Positions 1-8,222 of a stretch of 64,000 nt of DNA are shown piece by piece. The first letter of the stretch is position 1. Each line of letters begins with the position of its first letter. Both the position numbers and the translations under genes were made by a program. Below the pieces are notes generated by a model that made no database searches, was not told the origin of the DNA, and saw only the letters and a program-made list of their open reading frames with translations. Where the stretch lies: the NCBI RefSeq assembly GCF_014650675.1, contig NZ_BMVK01000011.1, positions 124,001-188,000 on the forward strand. The letters run 5' to 3'. This DNA is from Streptomyces anulatus (GTDB taxonomy: Bacteria > Actinomycetota > Actinomycetes > Streptomycetales > Streptomycetaceae).

Positions 1-366
1 ACCCTCGTCTGCAACTCGGGCGTCGGCTTCGCGTACGGGGCGATGCCCGCGCTCATCATGAGTGCGGTGCCCCAGTCCGAGACCGCGTCGGCGAACAGCT
101 TCAACGCCCTGATGCGCTCGATCGGCACGTCCTTCGCGGCAGCGGTGATCGGCGTGGTCCTGGCCAGGATGACCACGGACTTCGGCGGCTTCCCGCTGGC
201 CTCCCAGAACGGCTTCCGCGTCGCGATGCTCATCGGCTGCGGGGTGGGCCTCGCGGCGGCGGTCGTCGCCGCTCTCATCCCCGTACGCCCGGCGACGGCG
301 CAGCTTCGGCCGGCCGCTTCGAACGCCCCCGCAGGGGTGCCGGAGGCCTCGGAGTCCAAGGCCTGA
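1..366 (+). CDS. MFS transporter, C-terminal part (5' truncated by window)
   Basis: The reading frame is open from base 1 and ends at TGA 364-366, so only the last 121 residues are present. They hold two hydrophobic helices and the segment MSAVPQSETASANSFNALMR, typical of the periplasmic-loop and helix-11 region of 14-helix drug:proton antiporters (DHA2, EmrB/QacA type). The tail after about residue 100 is a short soluble stretch rich in Ala and Pro. The likely role is proton-driven export of a small molecule at the inner membrane. The substrate cannot be read from this fragment. A strong inverted repeat follows the stop codon. Confidence 0.85.
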   Translation, partial: TLVCNSGVGFAYGAMPALIMSAVPQSETASANSFNALMRSIGTSFAAAVIGVVLARMTTDFGGFPLASQNGFRVAMLIGCGVGLAAAVVAALIPVRPATAQLRPAASNAPAGVPEASESKA

Positions 367-387
367 TCGTCGCCCGAACGGGAGCGC

Positions 388-426
388 GGCCCGGGGCGCG
401 GCGGTTGAACCGCCGCGCCCCGGGCC
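388..426. terminator. Bidirectional terminator-like hairpin
   Basis: Two perfectly complementary 19-base arms (388-406 and 408-426) flank one central base. They lie between the convergent ends of the MFS gene and the fprB-like gene. No T-run follows, as is common for Streptomyces terminators. Confidence 0.7.
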
Positions 427-459
427 GGACTTCGTACGAGCGACGATCGCGGCGAACCG

Positions 460-2127
460 TCAGCGCGACAGCCGTGGCAGCCGCCCCGCTCTCGCCGTCG
501 CGACCAGCTCCTCGACGGTGGCGAGCTTCACCCGGGGCCGCCCGTCGCGCCGCCCCCGGTCCCGTTCGGCACGGTCGATCGCGGCCAGGCCCCGGGCGTC
601 CACGACCCGGCGGTTGCGCCGCCGGGCCAGGCGCCGGAACGCCCTGGCGTCACCCGTCGGGGCGGGCAGCGTCCCGGCGACCGCGTCGGCCAGGAGCGTG
701 CCGACCGTCTCGGCCGCGCAGGTACGGTTGGCGCCGATCCCGCCGGAGGGCCCCCGCTTGATCCAGCCGACCACATAGCCGCCGGGCAGCCCGGCGACCC
801 GGCCGCCCTCGTGCGGAACGGTGCCCGACGCCTCGTCGAACGGCAGCCCGGGGACGGGCAGCCCCCGGTAGCCGATGGCCCGCAGCAGCATTCCGGCGGC
901 CAGATCCGCGGCGCCCCCGCCGCCGTCGGTGACCCGTACGGTGCGCACGTCCCCGTCGCCCAGGATCTCCACCGGCCCGGAGTGGAAACGGAGCACGATG
1001 CGCCGGGCGGCCCCGGTGGGAGTCGTGGGGGCCGCGGCGTCCGTACGCACCCGGGCGAGCCCCCGGAGCAGTCCGGCCCGGTCGCCCGCCCCGGCCGCGT
1101 CGATCGCCGCCCCCGTACGCGGATCGTGGTCGTCCACGACCAGCTCCACGTCCGGCAGATGCTTCAGCGCGAGGAGTTCGGACCGGGTGTACGCGGCGTC
1201 CTCGGGCCCCCGCCGCCCCAGCACCACCACCTCGCGGACCCGGCTCGCCCGCAGGGCCTCCAGCGCGTGCGCGGCGATGTCGGTGCCCGCGAGCGCCTCC
1301 GGGTCGGCGACCAGGATCCGGGCGACGTCGAGCGCCACGTTGCCGTTGCCCACCACGACGACCCGCTCGGCGGACAGGTCGACGCCCTGCGCGACGGCCT
1401 CCGGGTGGGCGTTGTACCAGGCGACGAACGAGGTCGCCGACAGACACCCGGGACCGTCCTCGCCGGGGATGCCGAGCCGCCGGTCCGTGGAGGCGCCGAC
1501 CGCGTAGATCACCGCGTCGTGGTGGGCGGCCAGCTCCTCGGCGGTGACGTCCCGGCCCACCTCGATGCCCAGGTGCATCCGGACCCGGGGGTGCGAGTGG
1601 AAGCGGGAGAAGGTGTCGCCGACCTTCTTCGTCGCGGGGTGGTCGGGCGCCACGCCGTACCGGACGAGCCCGCCGGCCACCGGCAGCCGGTCGATCAGCG
1701 TCACCTCGGCGGCGGTGTGCAGCAGAAGATCCTGCGCCGCGTACATCCCGGCGGGCCCGGTGCCGACGACGGCCACCCGCAGGGGCCCGAAGTCGGACGG
1801 CAGGCTGCGCCCGAAGACCGGCTCGCCCCACGCGTGGAAGTTCGGCCCCTCCGTCGTCCCGGGGGCCGGCTCCCCGCCCTCGTAGTAGGCGGCGTTGATG
1901 TCGGCGTACTCCCGCTGCCCGGCGGACAGCGAGTCCACCGGGAAGATCGCGTCCACCGGGCAGGCGTCCGCGCAGGCCCCGCAGTCGATGCACGCCCGGG
2001 GGTCGATGTGGAGCATCTCCGTGGAGCCGAAGGCGCGTTCCTCCGGCGTCGGGTGGATGCAGTTGACCGGGCAGACGGCCACGCAGGTGGCGTCGTTGCA
2101 GCAGGTCTGGGTGATGGCGTAGGTCAT
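460..2127 (-). CDS. fprB: FprB-type ferredoxin-fused ferredoxin--NADP(+) reductase
   Basis: 555 aa. The N-terminal 65 residues are a two-cluster ferredoxin: CCNDATCVAVCPVNCIHP near residues 9-26, then CIDCGACADACPVDAI, whose Cys-x2-Cys-x2-Cys-x3-Cys-Pro ligands bind a [4Fe-4S] cluster. The rest is an adrenodoxin-reductase-like flavoprotein with an FAD motif (VVGTGPAGMYAA) and an NADPH motif (VVVGNGNVALDVARIL). This architecture matches mycobacterial FprB. It should pass electrons from NADPH through FAD to iron-sulfur clusters. The gene starts 9 bases after the stop of the AurF-like oxygenase gene, so the two are probably cotranscribed and FprB is a plausible electron donor to it, or to the P450 further upstream. 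That pairing is inference. Confidence 0.92.
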   Translation of the reverse strand: MTYAITQTCCNDATCVAVCPVNCIHPTPEERAFGSTEMLHIDPRACIDCGACADACPVDAIFPVDSLSAGQREYADINAAYYEGGEPAPGTTEGPNFHAWGEPVFGRSLPSDFGPLRVAVVGTGPAGMYAAQDLLLHTAAEVTLIDRLPVAGGLVRYGVAPDHPATKKVGDTFSRFHSHPRVRMHLGIEVGRDVTAEELAAHHDAVIYAVGASTDRRLGIPGEDGPGCLSATSFVAWYNAHPEAVAQGVDLSAERVVVVGNGNVALDVARILVADPEALAGTDIAAHALEALRASRVREVVVLGRRGPEDAAYTRSELLALKHLPDVELVVDDHDPRTGAAIDAAGAGDRAGLLRGLARVRTDAAAPTTPTGAARRIVLRFHSGPVEILGDGDVRTVRVTDGGGGAADLAAGMLLRAIGYRGLPVPGLPFDEASGTVPHEGGRVAGLPGGYVVGWIKRGPSGGIGANRTCAAETVGTLLADAVAGTLPAPTGDARAFRRLARRRNRRVVDARGLAAIDRAERDRGRRDGRPRVKLATVEELVATARAGRLPRLSR

Positions 2128-2136
2128 GGCCCCGGC

Positions 2137-3051
2137 TCAGATCAGGTTCGCGCGCTTGTAGAACGCGAGGGCGGGCTTGGTGAGCAGACGGGCGGAGGCC
2201 AGGAAGTCCATCAGCCCCGAACAGCTGGACCGCATCATCGACTTGTGGTGCTCGTTGCGCCGGGCGGCGGCCAGCGCCCGCTTCTTGTCCAGCCCGGCCT
2301 TCCGGTAGACCTCCGGGTTCACCATGCTGGTCACGATGACGTACGAGGCGACGGCGACGACGAACGCGTTGATCTGCCGCCGCGCCCACCCGGCGCCCTC
2401 CAGGCGCTTGAGGGTCTCGTCCCGGGCGAACTTCATGTGCCGGGACTCCTCCACCACATGGATGTTGTTGATGGTGCGGACGAACGGCACGACCCGCTCG
2501 TCGCGCATCCAGTCCCGCTGCATCACGTCGAGCACTTCCTCGGCGACCAGGATCGCCGCGTACGCCGCCTCGCCGAACGCCAGCGTCTTGAAGGCCCTGC
2601 CCAGCTCCATCACCGCGCGGCGGGGCCGGTAGTGGGGCGCGCCGAGCTTCTGCGCGCCGCGCGCGAACATGATCGAGTGGCGGCACTCCTCGGCTATCTC
2701 GGTGAGCGCCCACTGGAACTCCGCGCCCGCCGGGTTCTTCATGTAGATGTCGCGCAGCAGCATCTGCTGCAGGATCATCTCGAACCAGATCCCGGTGCTG
2801 GCGACCGAGGCCGCCTCCTGCCGGGTGAGCTCCTTGCGCTGCCCCTCGGTCAACTCGCCCCAGTAGGCGGTCCCGTAGAGACTGCTCCACTCCGGGCTCG
2901 CGCCGTGGAACTCCTTGTCCAGCGGCGTCTCCCAGTCCACCTCCACGGCCGGGTCGTACGCGAGCTGCGCGGCCGAGTCGAGCAGCCGCCGCGCGACGTC
3001 GTCGCCCTCGGGGCTTTCCTGGACCTTCGACGGAACGGTGCTGCCGGCCAT
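2137..3051 (-). CDS. AurF-like diiron oxygenase
   Basis: 304 aa, cytosolic. It belongs to the AurF/p-aminobenzoate N-oxygenase family of ferritin-like diiron enzymes. Helical metal-ligand motifs are visible: Glu91, ExxH at 122-125 (ECRH), paired Glu near 171-172, His198, and a second ExxH at 202-205 (ESRH). Known members oxygenate amines or C-H bonds using O2 and external electrons. Here the substrate is unknown; most Streptomyces carry orphan copies outside biosynthetic clusters. It is the first gene of a two-gene unit with fprB (9-base gap) and has its own 298-base upstream region with a long inverted repeat. Confidence 0.85.
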   Translation of the reverse strand: MAGSTVPSKVQESPEGDDVARRLLDSAAQLAYDPAVEVDWETPLDKEFHGASPEWSSLYGTAYWGELTEGQRKELTRQEAASVASTGIWFEMILQQMLLRDIYMKNPAGAEFQWALTEIAEECRHSIMFARGAQKLGAPHYRPRRAVMELGRAFKTLAFGEAAYAAILVAEEVLDVMQRDWMRDERVVPFVRTINNIHVVEESRHMKFARDETLKRLEGAGWARRQINAFVVAVASYVIVTSMVNPEVYRKAGLDKKRALAAARRNEHHKSMMRSSCSGLMDFLASARLLTKPALAFYKRANLI

Positions 3052-3243
3052 GCTGCGGCTCCTTGGGTCGAGTGCGGTGATCCTCGATCGTGGTGAGGTG
3101 CGTACGTCGGCCGACCTCCGCGTACGGATTCGACGCGCGCCGTACGGAATCGGCTCGCGCCGAGCGGGGTCGGGTCGTGCTGTACGGGATCACCGGGGCC
3201 GGGGGCGACGGCCCGCGCAGGACCGGACACCGGCCGGCCCGGG

Positions 3244-3274
3244 ATCCTTGTTAGACGCAAGGTATAACAAGGAT
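3244..3274. promoter_or_regulatory. Inverted repeat upstream of the diiron oxygenase (candidate operator)
   Basis: Perfect 10-base arms, ATCCTTGTTA (3244-3253) and TAACAAGGAT (3265-3274), separated by 11 bases. The site lies 193 bases upstream of the AurF-like start and 76 bases downstream of the P450 stop. Its AT-richness stands out from the flanks. A dimeric repressor or activator could bind it, but no regulator gene is adjacent. The rest of 3052-3349 shows nothing else I can assign. Confidence 0.5.
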
Positions 3275-3349
3275 TCCGGGCCGCCTACCCCCCGGTAGAA
3301 ATCGGTACGGACGCTCACCGCATCTCCCCGCCCGGAGGGAAGTCCGGCG

Positions 3350-4678
3350 CTATTCCTCCCCCCAGGCGACCGGCAGGGAGACCACCCCGTAGATGCTGGA
3401 GCGCTCGCGCAGCGGCACTTCCCCCGGCGGGACCGCGAGGCGCAGGGCGGGAAAGCGGGCGAAGAGCGCCGGGAGCGCGACGGTCATCTCGACCCGGGCG
3501 AGCTGCTGGCCCAGGCACTGGTGGGGGCCGTGGCCGAAGGAGAGATGCCCGGTGGCCCGGCGGCGGATGTCGAGCCGGTCGGGGTCGGGGAACCTGCGCG
3601 GGTCACGGTTGGCGGCCTGTACGGAGACGGTCACCGTCTCCCCCGCCCTGATCAGCTCGCCCTCCACCTCGACGTCCTCCAGCGCGGACCGCAGCAGCGG
3701 GTCGGCCACGCTGAGATAGCGCAGCAACTCCTCCGAGGCCGGTCCGGCGAGATCCGGGTCGGCGCGCAGGGCCTCCAGCTGAACGGGGTCGGCCAGCAGG
3801 GCGAAGACGCCGAGGCCGAGCATGTTCGCGGTGGTGTCGAGCCCGGCGGCGAGGAGCAGCCCGCCGATCCCGGCCAGCTCCTCGTCGCTGAGGCCGGAGG
3901 CGGCGGGTCCGGGGGCGGCGAGGTCGCCGGACCCGGCGCCGGGTGCGGGGCCGGGCGCGGCGAGGTCGCTGAGCAGGTCGTCGGTGGGCTCGGCCCGCTT
4001 GGCGAGGACGAGATCACCGACGTACCGGAGCAGCCCCGCGTAGGCCTCGTCCCTGGCCCCGGCGTCGGCCGCCTGGTCGAAGATGACCTCGACCAGACCC
4101 AGAAAGCGCCCCCGGTCGGCATAGGGCACGCCGAGCAGCTCGCAGATCACCAGCGTGGGCACGGGCCGCGCGAAGGCCTCGACCAGGTCGGCCGTGGTTC
4201 CGGCCTGCTCCATGGCGTCCAGGCAGTCGGCGGTGAACCGCTCTATACGACCGGTTAGTTGACGCATCCGGCGCACGGTGAAGCGACCGGCGAGCAGCCG
4301 GCGGTAGCGGGTGTGCTCCGGGGCGTCGAGGCCGAGGATGTCCCCGACGGGCGCCGGCGGCAGCTCCCCCGGCGCGCCTTCCATCGGCATCGGCAGGTGC
4401 AGGAGTTCGTAGCGGGAGCTGAAGCGCGGATCGGCCAGCACCGCGCGGGCCGCCGCGTGCCCGGTGACCAGCCGGCCCACGTGCCCGTCGGCGTAGCGCA
4501 GGCGGCGGACGGGCCGGTCGCTCAGCGCGGTGAGTGCGGCGGGCGGATCGAAGGGGCAGCCGGTGTGCCGGCCGGTGGGCAGGACCGGTAACTCGTCGGT
4601 GGTCGCGGAGTCGGCGGTCTCGGAGTCGGCGGTCTCGGAGTCGATGGTCTCGGAGTCGATGGCCGGGTCGTACGTCAT
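3350..4678 (-). CDS. Cytochrome P450
   Basis: 442 aa. All class-I bacterial P450 landmarks are present: the I-helix oxygen-activation motif AGLDTT (278-283), the K-helix ExxR (Glu317-Arg320), and the heme-binding loop FGHGPHQCLG with the Cys388 thiolate. The likely reaction is hydroxylation or another mono-oxygenation with electrons from a ferredoxin/reductase. Substrate unknown. Two oddities: residues 8-27 are an acidic tandem repeat (S-E-T-I/A-D) encoded by a 15-base minisatellite, and residues 241-262 are a Pro/Ala/Gly insert with an internal duplication before the I-helix. The gene begins 73 bases after the DrrB-like stop, so read-through from that operon is possible. Confidence 0.95.
   Translation of the reverse strand: MTYDPAIDSETIDSETADSETADSATTDELPVLPTGRHTGCPFDPPAALTALSDRPVRRLRYADGHVGRLVTGHAAARAVLADPRFSSRYELLHLPMPMEGAPGELPPAPVGDILGLDAPEHTRYRRLLAGRFTVRRMRQLTGRIERFTADCLDAMEQAGTTADLVEAFARPVPTLVICELLGVPYADRGRFLGLVEVIFDQAADAGARDEAYAGLLRYVGDLVLAKRAEPTDDLLSDLAAPGPAPGAGSGDLAAPGPAASGLSDEELAGIGGLLLAAGLDTTANMLGLGVFALLADPVQLEALRADPDLAGPASEELLRYLSVADPLLRSALEDVEVEGELIRAGETVTVSVQAANRDPRRFPDPDRLDIRRRATGHLSFGHGPHQCLGQQLARVEMTVALPALFARFPALRLAVPPGEVPLRERSSIYGVVSLPVAWGEE
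4605..4660 (-). repeat. 15-bp minisatellite inside the P450 5' end
   Basis: Nearly four tandem copies of a 15-base unit (+ strand form gcggtctcggagtcg) that differ at two or three positions. They encode the Ser-Glu-Thr-(Ile/Ala)-Asp repeats at residues 8-27 of the P450. Because the unit is a multiple of three, copy-number changes would keep the reading frame. Confidence 0.8.
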
Positions 4679-4751
4679 CAGATTCTCCCCAGGTCGTGGG
4701 ATCGAGGCACCGGAGACGAAGTCACCGGGGGCTAACTCGCCGGGCGGGAAC

Positions 4752-5543
4752 TCACCGGGGGTCCTGACCGAACTTCGAGGTCGCCCAGAAGTAGCCGAGC
4801 AGCACGAGCCCGATGCTCCAGCCGACGGCGAGCCAGCCGTTGTGGCCGATCTCGCTGCCGAGCAGCAGTCCGCGCAGGGTCTCGATGGCCGGGGTGAAGG
4901 GCTGGTACTCGGCGATCGGCCGGAACCAGCCCGGCATCGTCTCCACCGGGATGAAGGCGCTGGACAGCATCGGGAGCAGCACCATCGGCAGGGCGTTGTT
5001 GCTGGCCGCCTCGGCGTTCGGGCTGATGAGGCCCATGCCCACGGCGACCCAGGTCAGGGCGGCGGAGAAGAGCACGAGCAGCCCGAACGCGGCCAGCCAC
5101 TCCACGAGCGTGGCGTCCGTGGAACGGAAGCCGATGGCCACGGCGACCGCGCCGACCAGGACCACGCTCAGCACGCTCTGCAGGACGCTGCCGACGACGT
5201 GCCCGATGATCACGGAGCCGCGGTGGATCGCCATCGTGCGGAAGCGGGCGATGATGCCCTCGGACATGTCCGTGGAGACGGACACCGCGGTACCGACCAC
5301 GGTGGATCCGACGGTCAGCAGCAGGATGCCCGGGACGATGTAGGCGATGTACGCGGAACGGCCGCCCCCTCCGCCACCGATGCCCGCGCTCATCACGTCG
5401 CCGAAGATGTAGACGAAAAGCAGCAGGAGCATGACAGGCGTGAGGAGCAGGTTCAGGGTGAGCGAGGGGTAGCGCCGGGCGTGCAGGAGGTTGCGGCGCA
5501 GCATGGTGTTCGAGTCGCGTACGGCGAGGGAGAGGGAACTCAT
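4752..5543 (-). CDS. ABC-2 type transporter permease (DrrB-like)
   Basis: 263 aa with about six membrane helices, starting MSSLSLAVRDSNTMLRRN. It resembles the daunorubicin-resistance DrrB family (ABC2_membrane), including the segment MSEGIIARFRTMAIHRGSV in the family's central loop. Its ATG overlaps the TGA of the ATPase gene (ATGA at 5543-5540), indicating translational coupling. It probably forms the membrane half of an exporter for a hydrophobic compound with the upstream ATPase. An Ala/Gly-rich turn (GIGGGGGG) after helix 1 is unusual but sits in a loop. A longer in-frame extension upstream is antisense-like sequence overlapping the ATPase gene and was not used. Confidence 0.92.
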   Translation of the reverse strand: MSSLSLAVRDSNTMLRRNLLHARRYPSLTLNLLLTPVMLLLLFVYIFGDVMSAGIGGGGGGRSAYIAYIVPGILLLTVGSTVVGTAVSVSTDMSEGIIARFRTMAIHRGSVIIGHVVGSVLQSVLSVVLVGAVAVAIGFRSTDATLVEWLAAFGLLVLFSAALTWVAVGMGLISPNAEAASNNALPMVLLPMLSSAFIPVETMPGWFRPIAEYQPFTPAIETLRGLLLGSEIGHNGWLAVGWSIGLVLLGYFWATSKFGQDPR

Positions 5544-6547
5544 CGGACAGCCTCCTTCGGCTGGTTGTTCCGGGCGGGCACGCCGGATCCGGTCAGGGCG
5601 AAGAACACGTCGTCGAGGTCGGGGGTGTGCACGGTCAGCTCGTCGGCCTCGATCTCGGCCGAGTCCAGCCAGTCGAGAATGGAGCGCAGTTCGCGCTGGC
5701 TTCCGTCGCTGGGAATCTGGAGCGACAGGGTCTCGTCGTCGCGGGTGACTTCCCGCAGTGCCGAGGCGGCGGACCGGTAGGCGTCGGGGTCGGTGAAGCG
5801 GAGCTTGACGTGCCCGCCGGGGACGATCCGCTTGAGCTCCTCGGCACTGCCCTCCGCGGCGATCTTCCCGTCGTTGAGGACGGCGATGCGGTCGGCGAGT
5901 TCGTCGGCCTCTTCCAGGTACTGCGTGGTGAGGAAGACGGTGACGCCGTCGGAGACCAGGTTGCGGATGATGCCCCACATGGTGTGGCGGGAGCGGGGGT
6001 CGAGTCCGGTGGTCGGTTCGTCGAGGAAGATGATCCGCGGGGAGCCGACCAGCGTCATCGCGATGTCGAGACGCCGCTTCATGCCGCCGGAGTAGGTCGA
6101 CGCGGGCTTCTTCGCGGCGTCCACCAGGTCGAACCGCTCCAGGAGTTCGGCGGCGACCCGCCGCCCCTCGCGCCTGGACAGGTGGTGGAGGTCCGCCATC
6201 AACAGCATGTTCTCCTCTCCGGTGATCAGGCCGTCGACGGCGGAGAACTGTCCGGTGACACCGATCGCGGCGCGGATCGCCTGCGGGTCGGTGGCGAGGT
6301 CGTGGCCGCCGACGCGGATCTCGCCGGAGCCGGCGCCGGGGGAGATGAGGGTGGAGAGAATCTTGACGACGGTGGTCTTGCCCGCCCCGTTCGGGCCGAG
6401 CAGGGCGAAGACCGTGCCGGCCGGGACGGCCAGGTCGATGCCGTCCAGGACGGCCTTGTCCCCATAGGACTTGCGCAGTCCGGTGGCGGTGATCGCCTGC
6501 GCCGCGGCCTGGGCGGCAAGCGGTGCGGAGACCCGGGTGACGGTCAT
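5540..6547 (-). CDS. ABC transporter ATP-binding protein (DrrA-like)
   Basis: 335 aa. Walker A GPNGAGKTT (51-59), signature YSGGMKRRLDI, Walker B RIIFLDEPTTGLD, and a C-terminal DrrA-type domain with the closing LDDVFFALTG motif. It powers export through the coupled DrrB-like permease. The ATG at 6547 was chosen because AAGGGAAC sits about 7 bases upstream; two in-frame upstream starts (6562, 6619) lack this. The gene follows the DUF4097 gene after 80 bases in the same direction. The arrangement RHH regulator, DUF4097, ATPase, permease is one I recognise from other Streptomyces. Confidence 0.94.
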   Translation of the reverse strand: MTVTRVSAPLAAQAAAQAITATGLRKSYGDKAVLDGIDLAVPAGTVFALLGPNGAGKTTVVKILSTLISPGAGSGEIRVGGHDLATDPQAIRAAIGVTGQFSAVDGLITGEENMLLMADLHHLSRREGRRVAAELLERFDLVDAAKKPASTYSGGMKRRLDIAMTLVGSPRIIFLDEPTTGLDPRSRHTMWGIIRNLVSDGVTVFLTTQYLEEADELADRIAVLNDGKIAAEGSAEELKRIVPGGHVKLRFTDPDAYRSAASALREVTRDDETLSLQIPSDGSQRELRSILDWLDSAEIEADELTVHTPDLDDVFFALTGSGVPARNNQPKEAVR

Positions 6548-6627
6548 GCTGGTTCCCTTCATGCTGGTTCCGCTCTCGCGAGCGGCGAGTCGGGCGTGGA
6601 CGGGACATGAGGCGGGCACGACGGAGG

Positions 6628-7518
6628 TCAGGCGCGGCGGACGATGATGTCGCCGGCCCCGCTCCGGGCGTGCACCTCGACGGTCTCGTCGGAGTCCTCG
6701 GGCCCGGCGGCGGCGCCGAGCGAGTTGCGTACGGTGCCGAACTTGGGGTTCAGGTCGAGCCAGGCGGCGGTGCCCTCGTGGATGCCCACTTCGAGGTCGC
6801 CGACGGAGGTGCGCAGAGCGATGCGGCCGCGGATCACGTCGCCGACGCGGATGCGGCCGTTGGACGAGGTCGCGTCGACCCCGGCGTGAGCGACGCCGAT
6901 CTCGATCCGCCCGTTGGCGGACTTGGCGACGACGCCGCCGTGCACGACGCCCACGGAGATGTCGCCGTTGGCCGCGTTGACCTTCAGCTCACCGCCGACC
7001 TCGTCGATCCCGGTCGCGCCGTTGCCGTTCTTGACGACTGCCGCCCCGGCGACGGCGCCGACCTCGACCCGGCCCGAACCGACGACCTCGGCGTCCCCGG
7101 TGGAGCGGCCGAGCCGGATGTCGCCGTGGTCGGTCCTGAGCTCGGCGCGGGCCGCCTCGTCCACCTGGAGGTCACCGAGCGAGGTCTTGAGCTGCACCTC
7201 GCCGAGCGGCCCTTCGCAGAAGAAGCCGCCCAGCGCGGAGGTGCCGCGCACATCGGACCCCGCAGGCAGTTCGATGCTCACCACGACGGTGCCCGGCTTG
7301 CCGAACAGGGAGCGCTTCTTGGGGGTCCTGACGGTGAGACGACCACCCGAGCAGGAGACCTGGGTCTGCTGCACGGCGCGTACGTCGTCCTCGTCGGATC
7401 CGTTGCCCGGCAGCACCTCGACGACCGTGTCGGTGCGCTTGCCCGCGGTGATGCGGGCGGTGCCGGCGTCCAGCTCGACGACGGCGGAGATCGGCTCGTG
7501 AGTATCGAAAGAAGGCAT
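6628..7518 (-). CDS. DUF4097 family beta-strand repeat protein
   Basis: 296 aa with no signal peptide or membrane helix. The central 200 residues are short repeating beta-strands of the pattern GDIxxGxxxGxVxxKSANGRIEIG, as in the DUF4097 (adhesin-like, right-handed beta-helix) family. Molecular role unknown; in actinomycetes these genes commonly sit with drug-type ABC transporters. Here it lies between the RHH regulator and the DrrAB-like pair, suggesting an accessory or sensing protein for that operon. The ATG at 7518 is the only good start near the beginning of homology. Confidence 0.85.
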   Translation of the reverse strand: MPSFDTHEPISAVVELDAGTARITAGKRTDTVVEVLPGNGSDEDDVRAVQQTQVSCSGGRLTVRTPKKRSLFGKPGTVVVSIELPAGSDVRGTSALGGFFCEGPLGEVQLKTSLGDLQVDEAARAELRTDHGDIRLGRSTGDAEVVGSGRVEVGAVAGAAVVKNGNGATGIDEVGGELKVNAANGDISVGVVHGGVVAKSANGRIEIGVAHAGVDATSSNGRIRVGDVIRGRIALRTSVGDLEVGIHEGTAAWLDLNPKFGTVRNSLGAAAGPEDSDETVEVHARSGAGDIIVRRA

Positions 7519-7628
7519 GGCTGTCCCGTCCTCTTGGCTCGGTGAGTGATGAGTGATCGGTGATCAGTGACGTCGGCCGGATCGGCGATCCGCCGGTGAA
7601 GTGGTGCCGGCTACAGACTGAGCGGGCT

Positions 7629-7696
7629 CAGCTGGCTCAGTGGTTCAGCTGGCTCAGCGGCTCAGCTGGCTCAGCGGCTCAGCTGGCTCAGCGGAC
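7629..7696. repeat. Four 17-bp tandem repeats between the RHH regulator and DUF4097 genes
   Basis: Units start at 7629, 7646, 7663 and 7680 with consensus CAGCTGGCTCAGCGGCT; units 2 and 3 are identical and the others differ at the 3' end. The last copy covers the stop codon of the RHH gene (7688-7690). Each unit has the palindrome CAGCTG. In the transcript they lie between two cotranscribed genes. Short TGATnnG-like direct repeats also occur at 7543-7570. Confidence 0.85.
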
Positions 7697-8212
7697 CCAG
7701 CCGGTGAAGCCGCGACCGCCCGAGTCCTTGCCCCGGCCCGGTGCGCTCGCGCGCCCCCCGCCGTCGAGGGACACGGACACGGCCCGCACGAGCCAGGCGT
7801 TGACCGACAGCCCCTCCGCAGCGGCCGCGCTCTCGGCGCGGCCCTTGAGGTGGGCGGGGAGACGGAGGTTGATCCGCACCATGGTGCCGTCGTCGGCCTC
7901 CCCGGCCGGAGCCGCGGCCACGACGGGAGCCACGACCGCTTCCCGCTCCTCACGCACCGGCTCGGGCGCCGGAGGCGCCGTCACCACGAACTCGGGATCG
8001 AGCCCGCGCAGCCGTACGTCGACCGAACCGGGAGCCAGCTCCCGGGTGACGTCGCCCATGGCCGCGGAGAGCACGTTGAGCAGGGTCAGCCGGACGGCGG
8101 ACTCCAGGGGAGCGCTGAGCCGCTCGGCCAGGGCGCGGGCTTCGTCGCCGCTGGCATCCGCGGCGACGGCGAGTTCCCGCCGGAGATTGTCGACGTAGGG
8201 GGTGAGGTCCAT
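7688..8212 (-). CDS. HicB/Arc-type ribbon-helix-helix regulator
   Basis: 174 aa, cytosolic. Residues about 107-150 (VRINLRLPAHLKGRAESAAA, then EGLSVNAWLVRAVS) form a ribbon-helix-helix DNA-binding fold as found in HicB-family antitoxins and Arc repressors. The N-terminal 70 residues are helical (MDLTPYVDNLRRELAVAADA) and may dimerise or bind a partner; a Pro/Ala/Glu linker joins them. No HicA toxin gene is next to it, so it is more likely a transcriptional regulator of the DUF4097-DrrAB operon than an antitoxin. The start at 8212 is preferred because the longer frame runs through the repeat-rich upstream DNA. That upstream DNA carries a phased TGGCAC array, probably its own operator. Confidence 0.85.
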   Translation of the reverse strand: MDLTPYVDNLRRELAVAADASGDEARALAERLSAPLESAVRLTLLNVLSAAMGDVTRELAPGSVDVRLRGLDPEFVVTAPPAPEPVREEREAVVAPVVAAAPAGEADDGTMVRINLRLPAHLKGRAESAAAAEGLSVNAWLVRAVSVSLDGGGRASAPGRGKDSGGRGFTGWVR

Positions 8213-8222
8213 GACGCCATCA

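Noticed and set aside
811..3096. Long plus-strand open frame antisense to fprB and the diiron oxygenase
   Set aside because: Arg/Gly/Pro-rich composition without recognisable domains; it mirrors GC-rich codons of the real genes.
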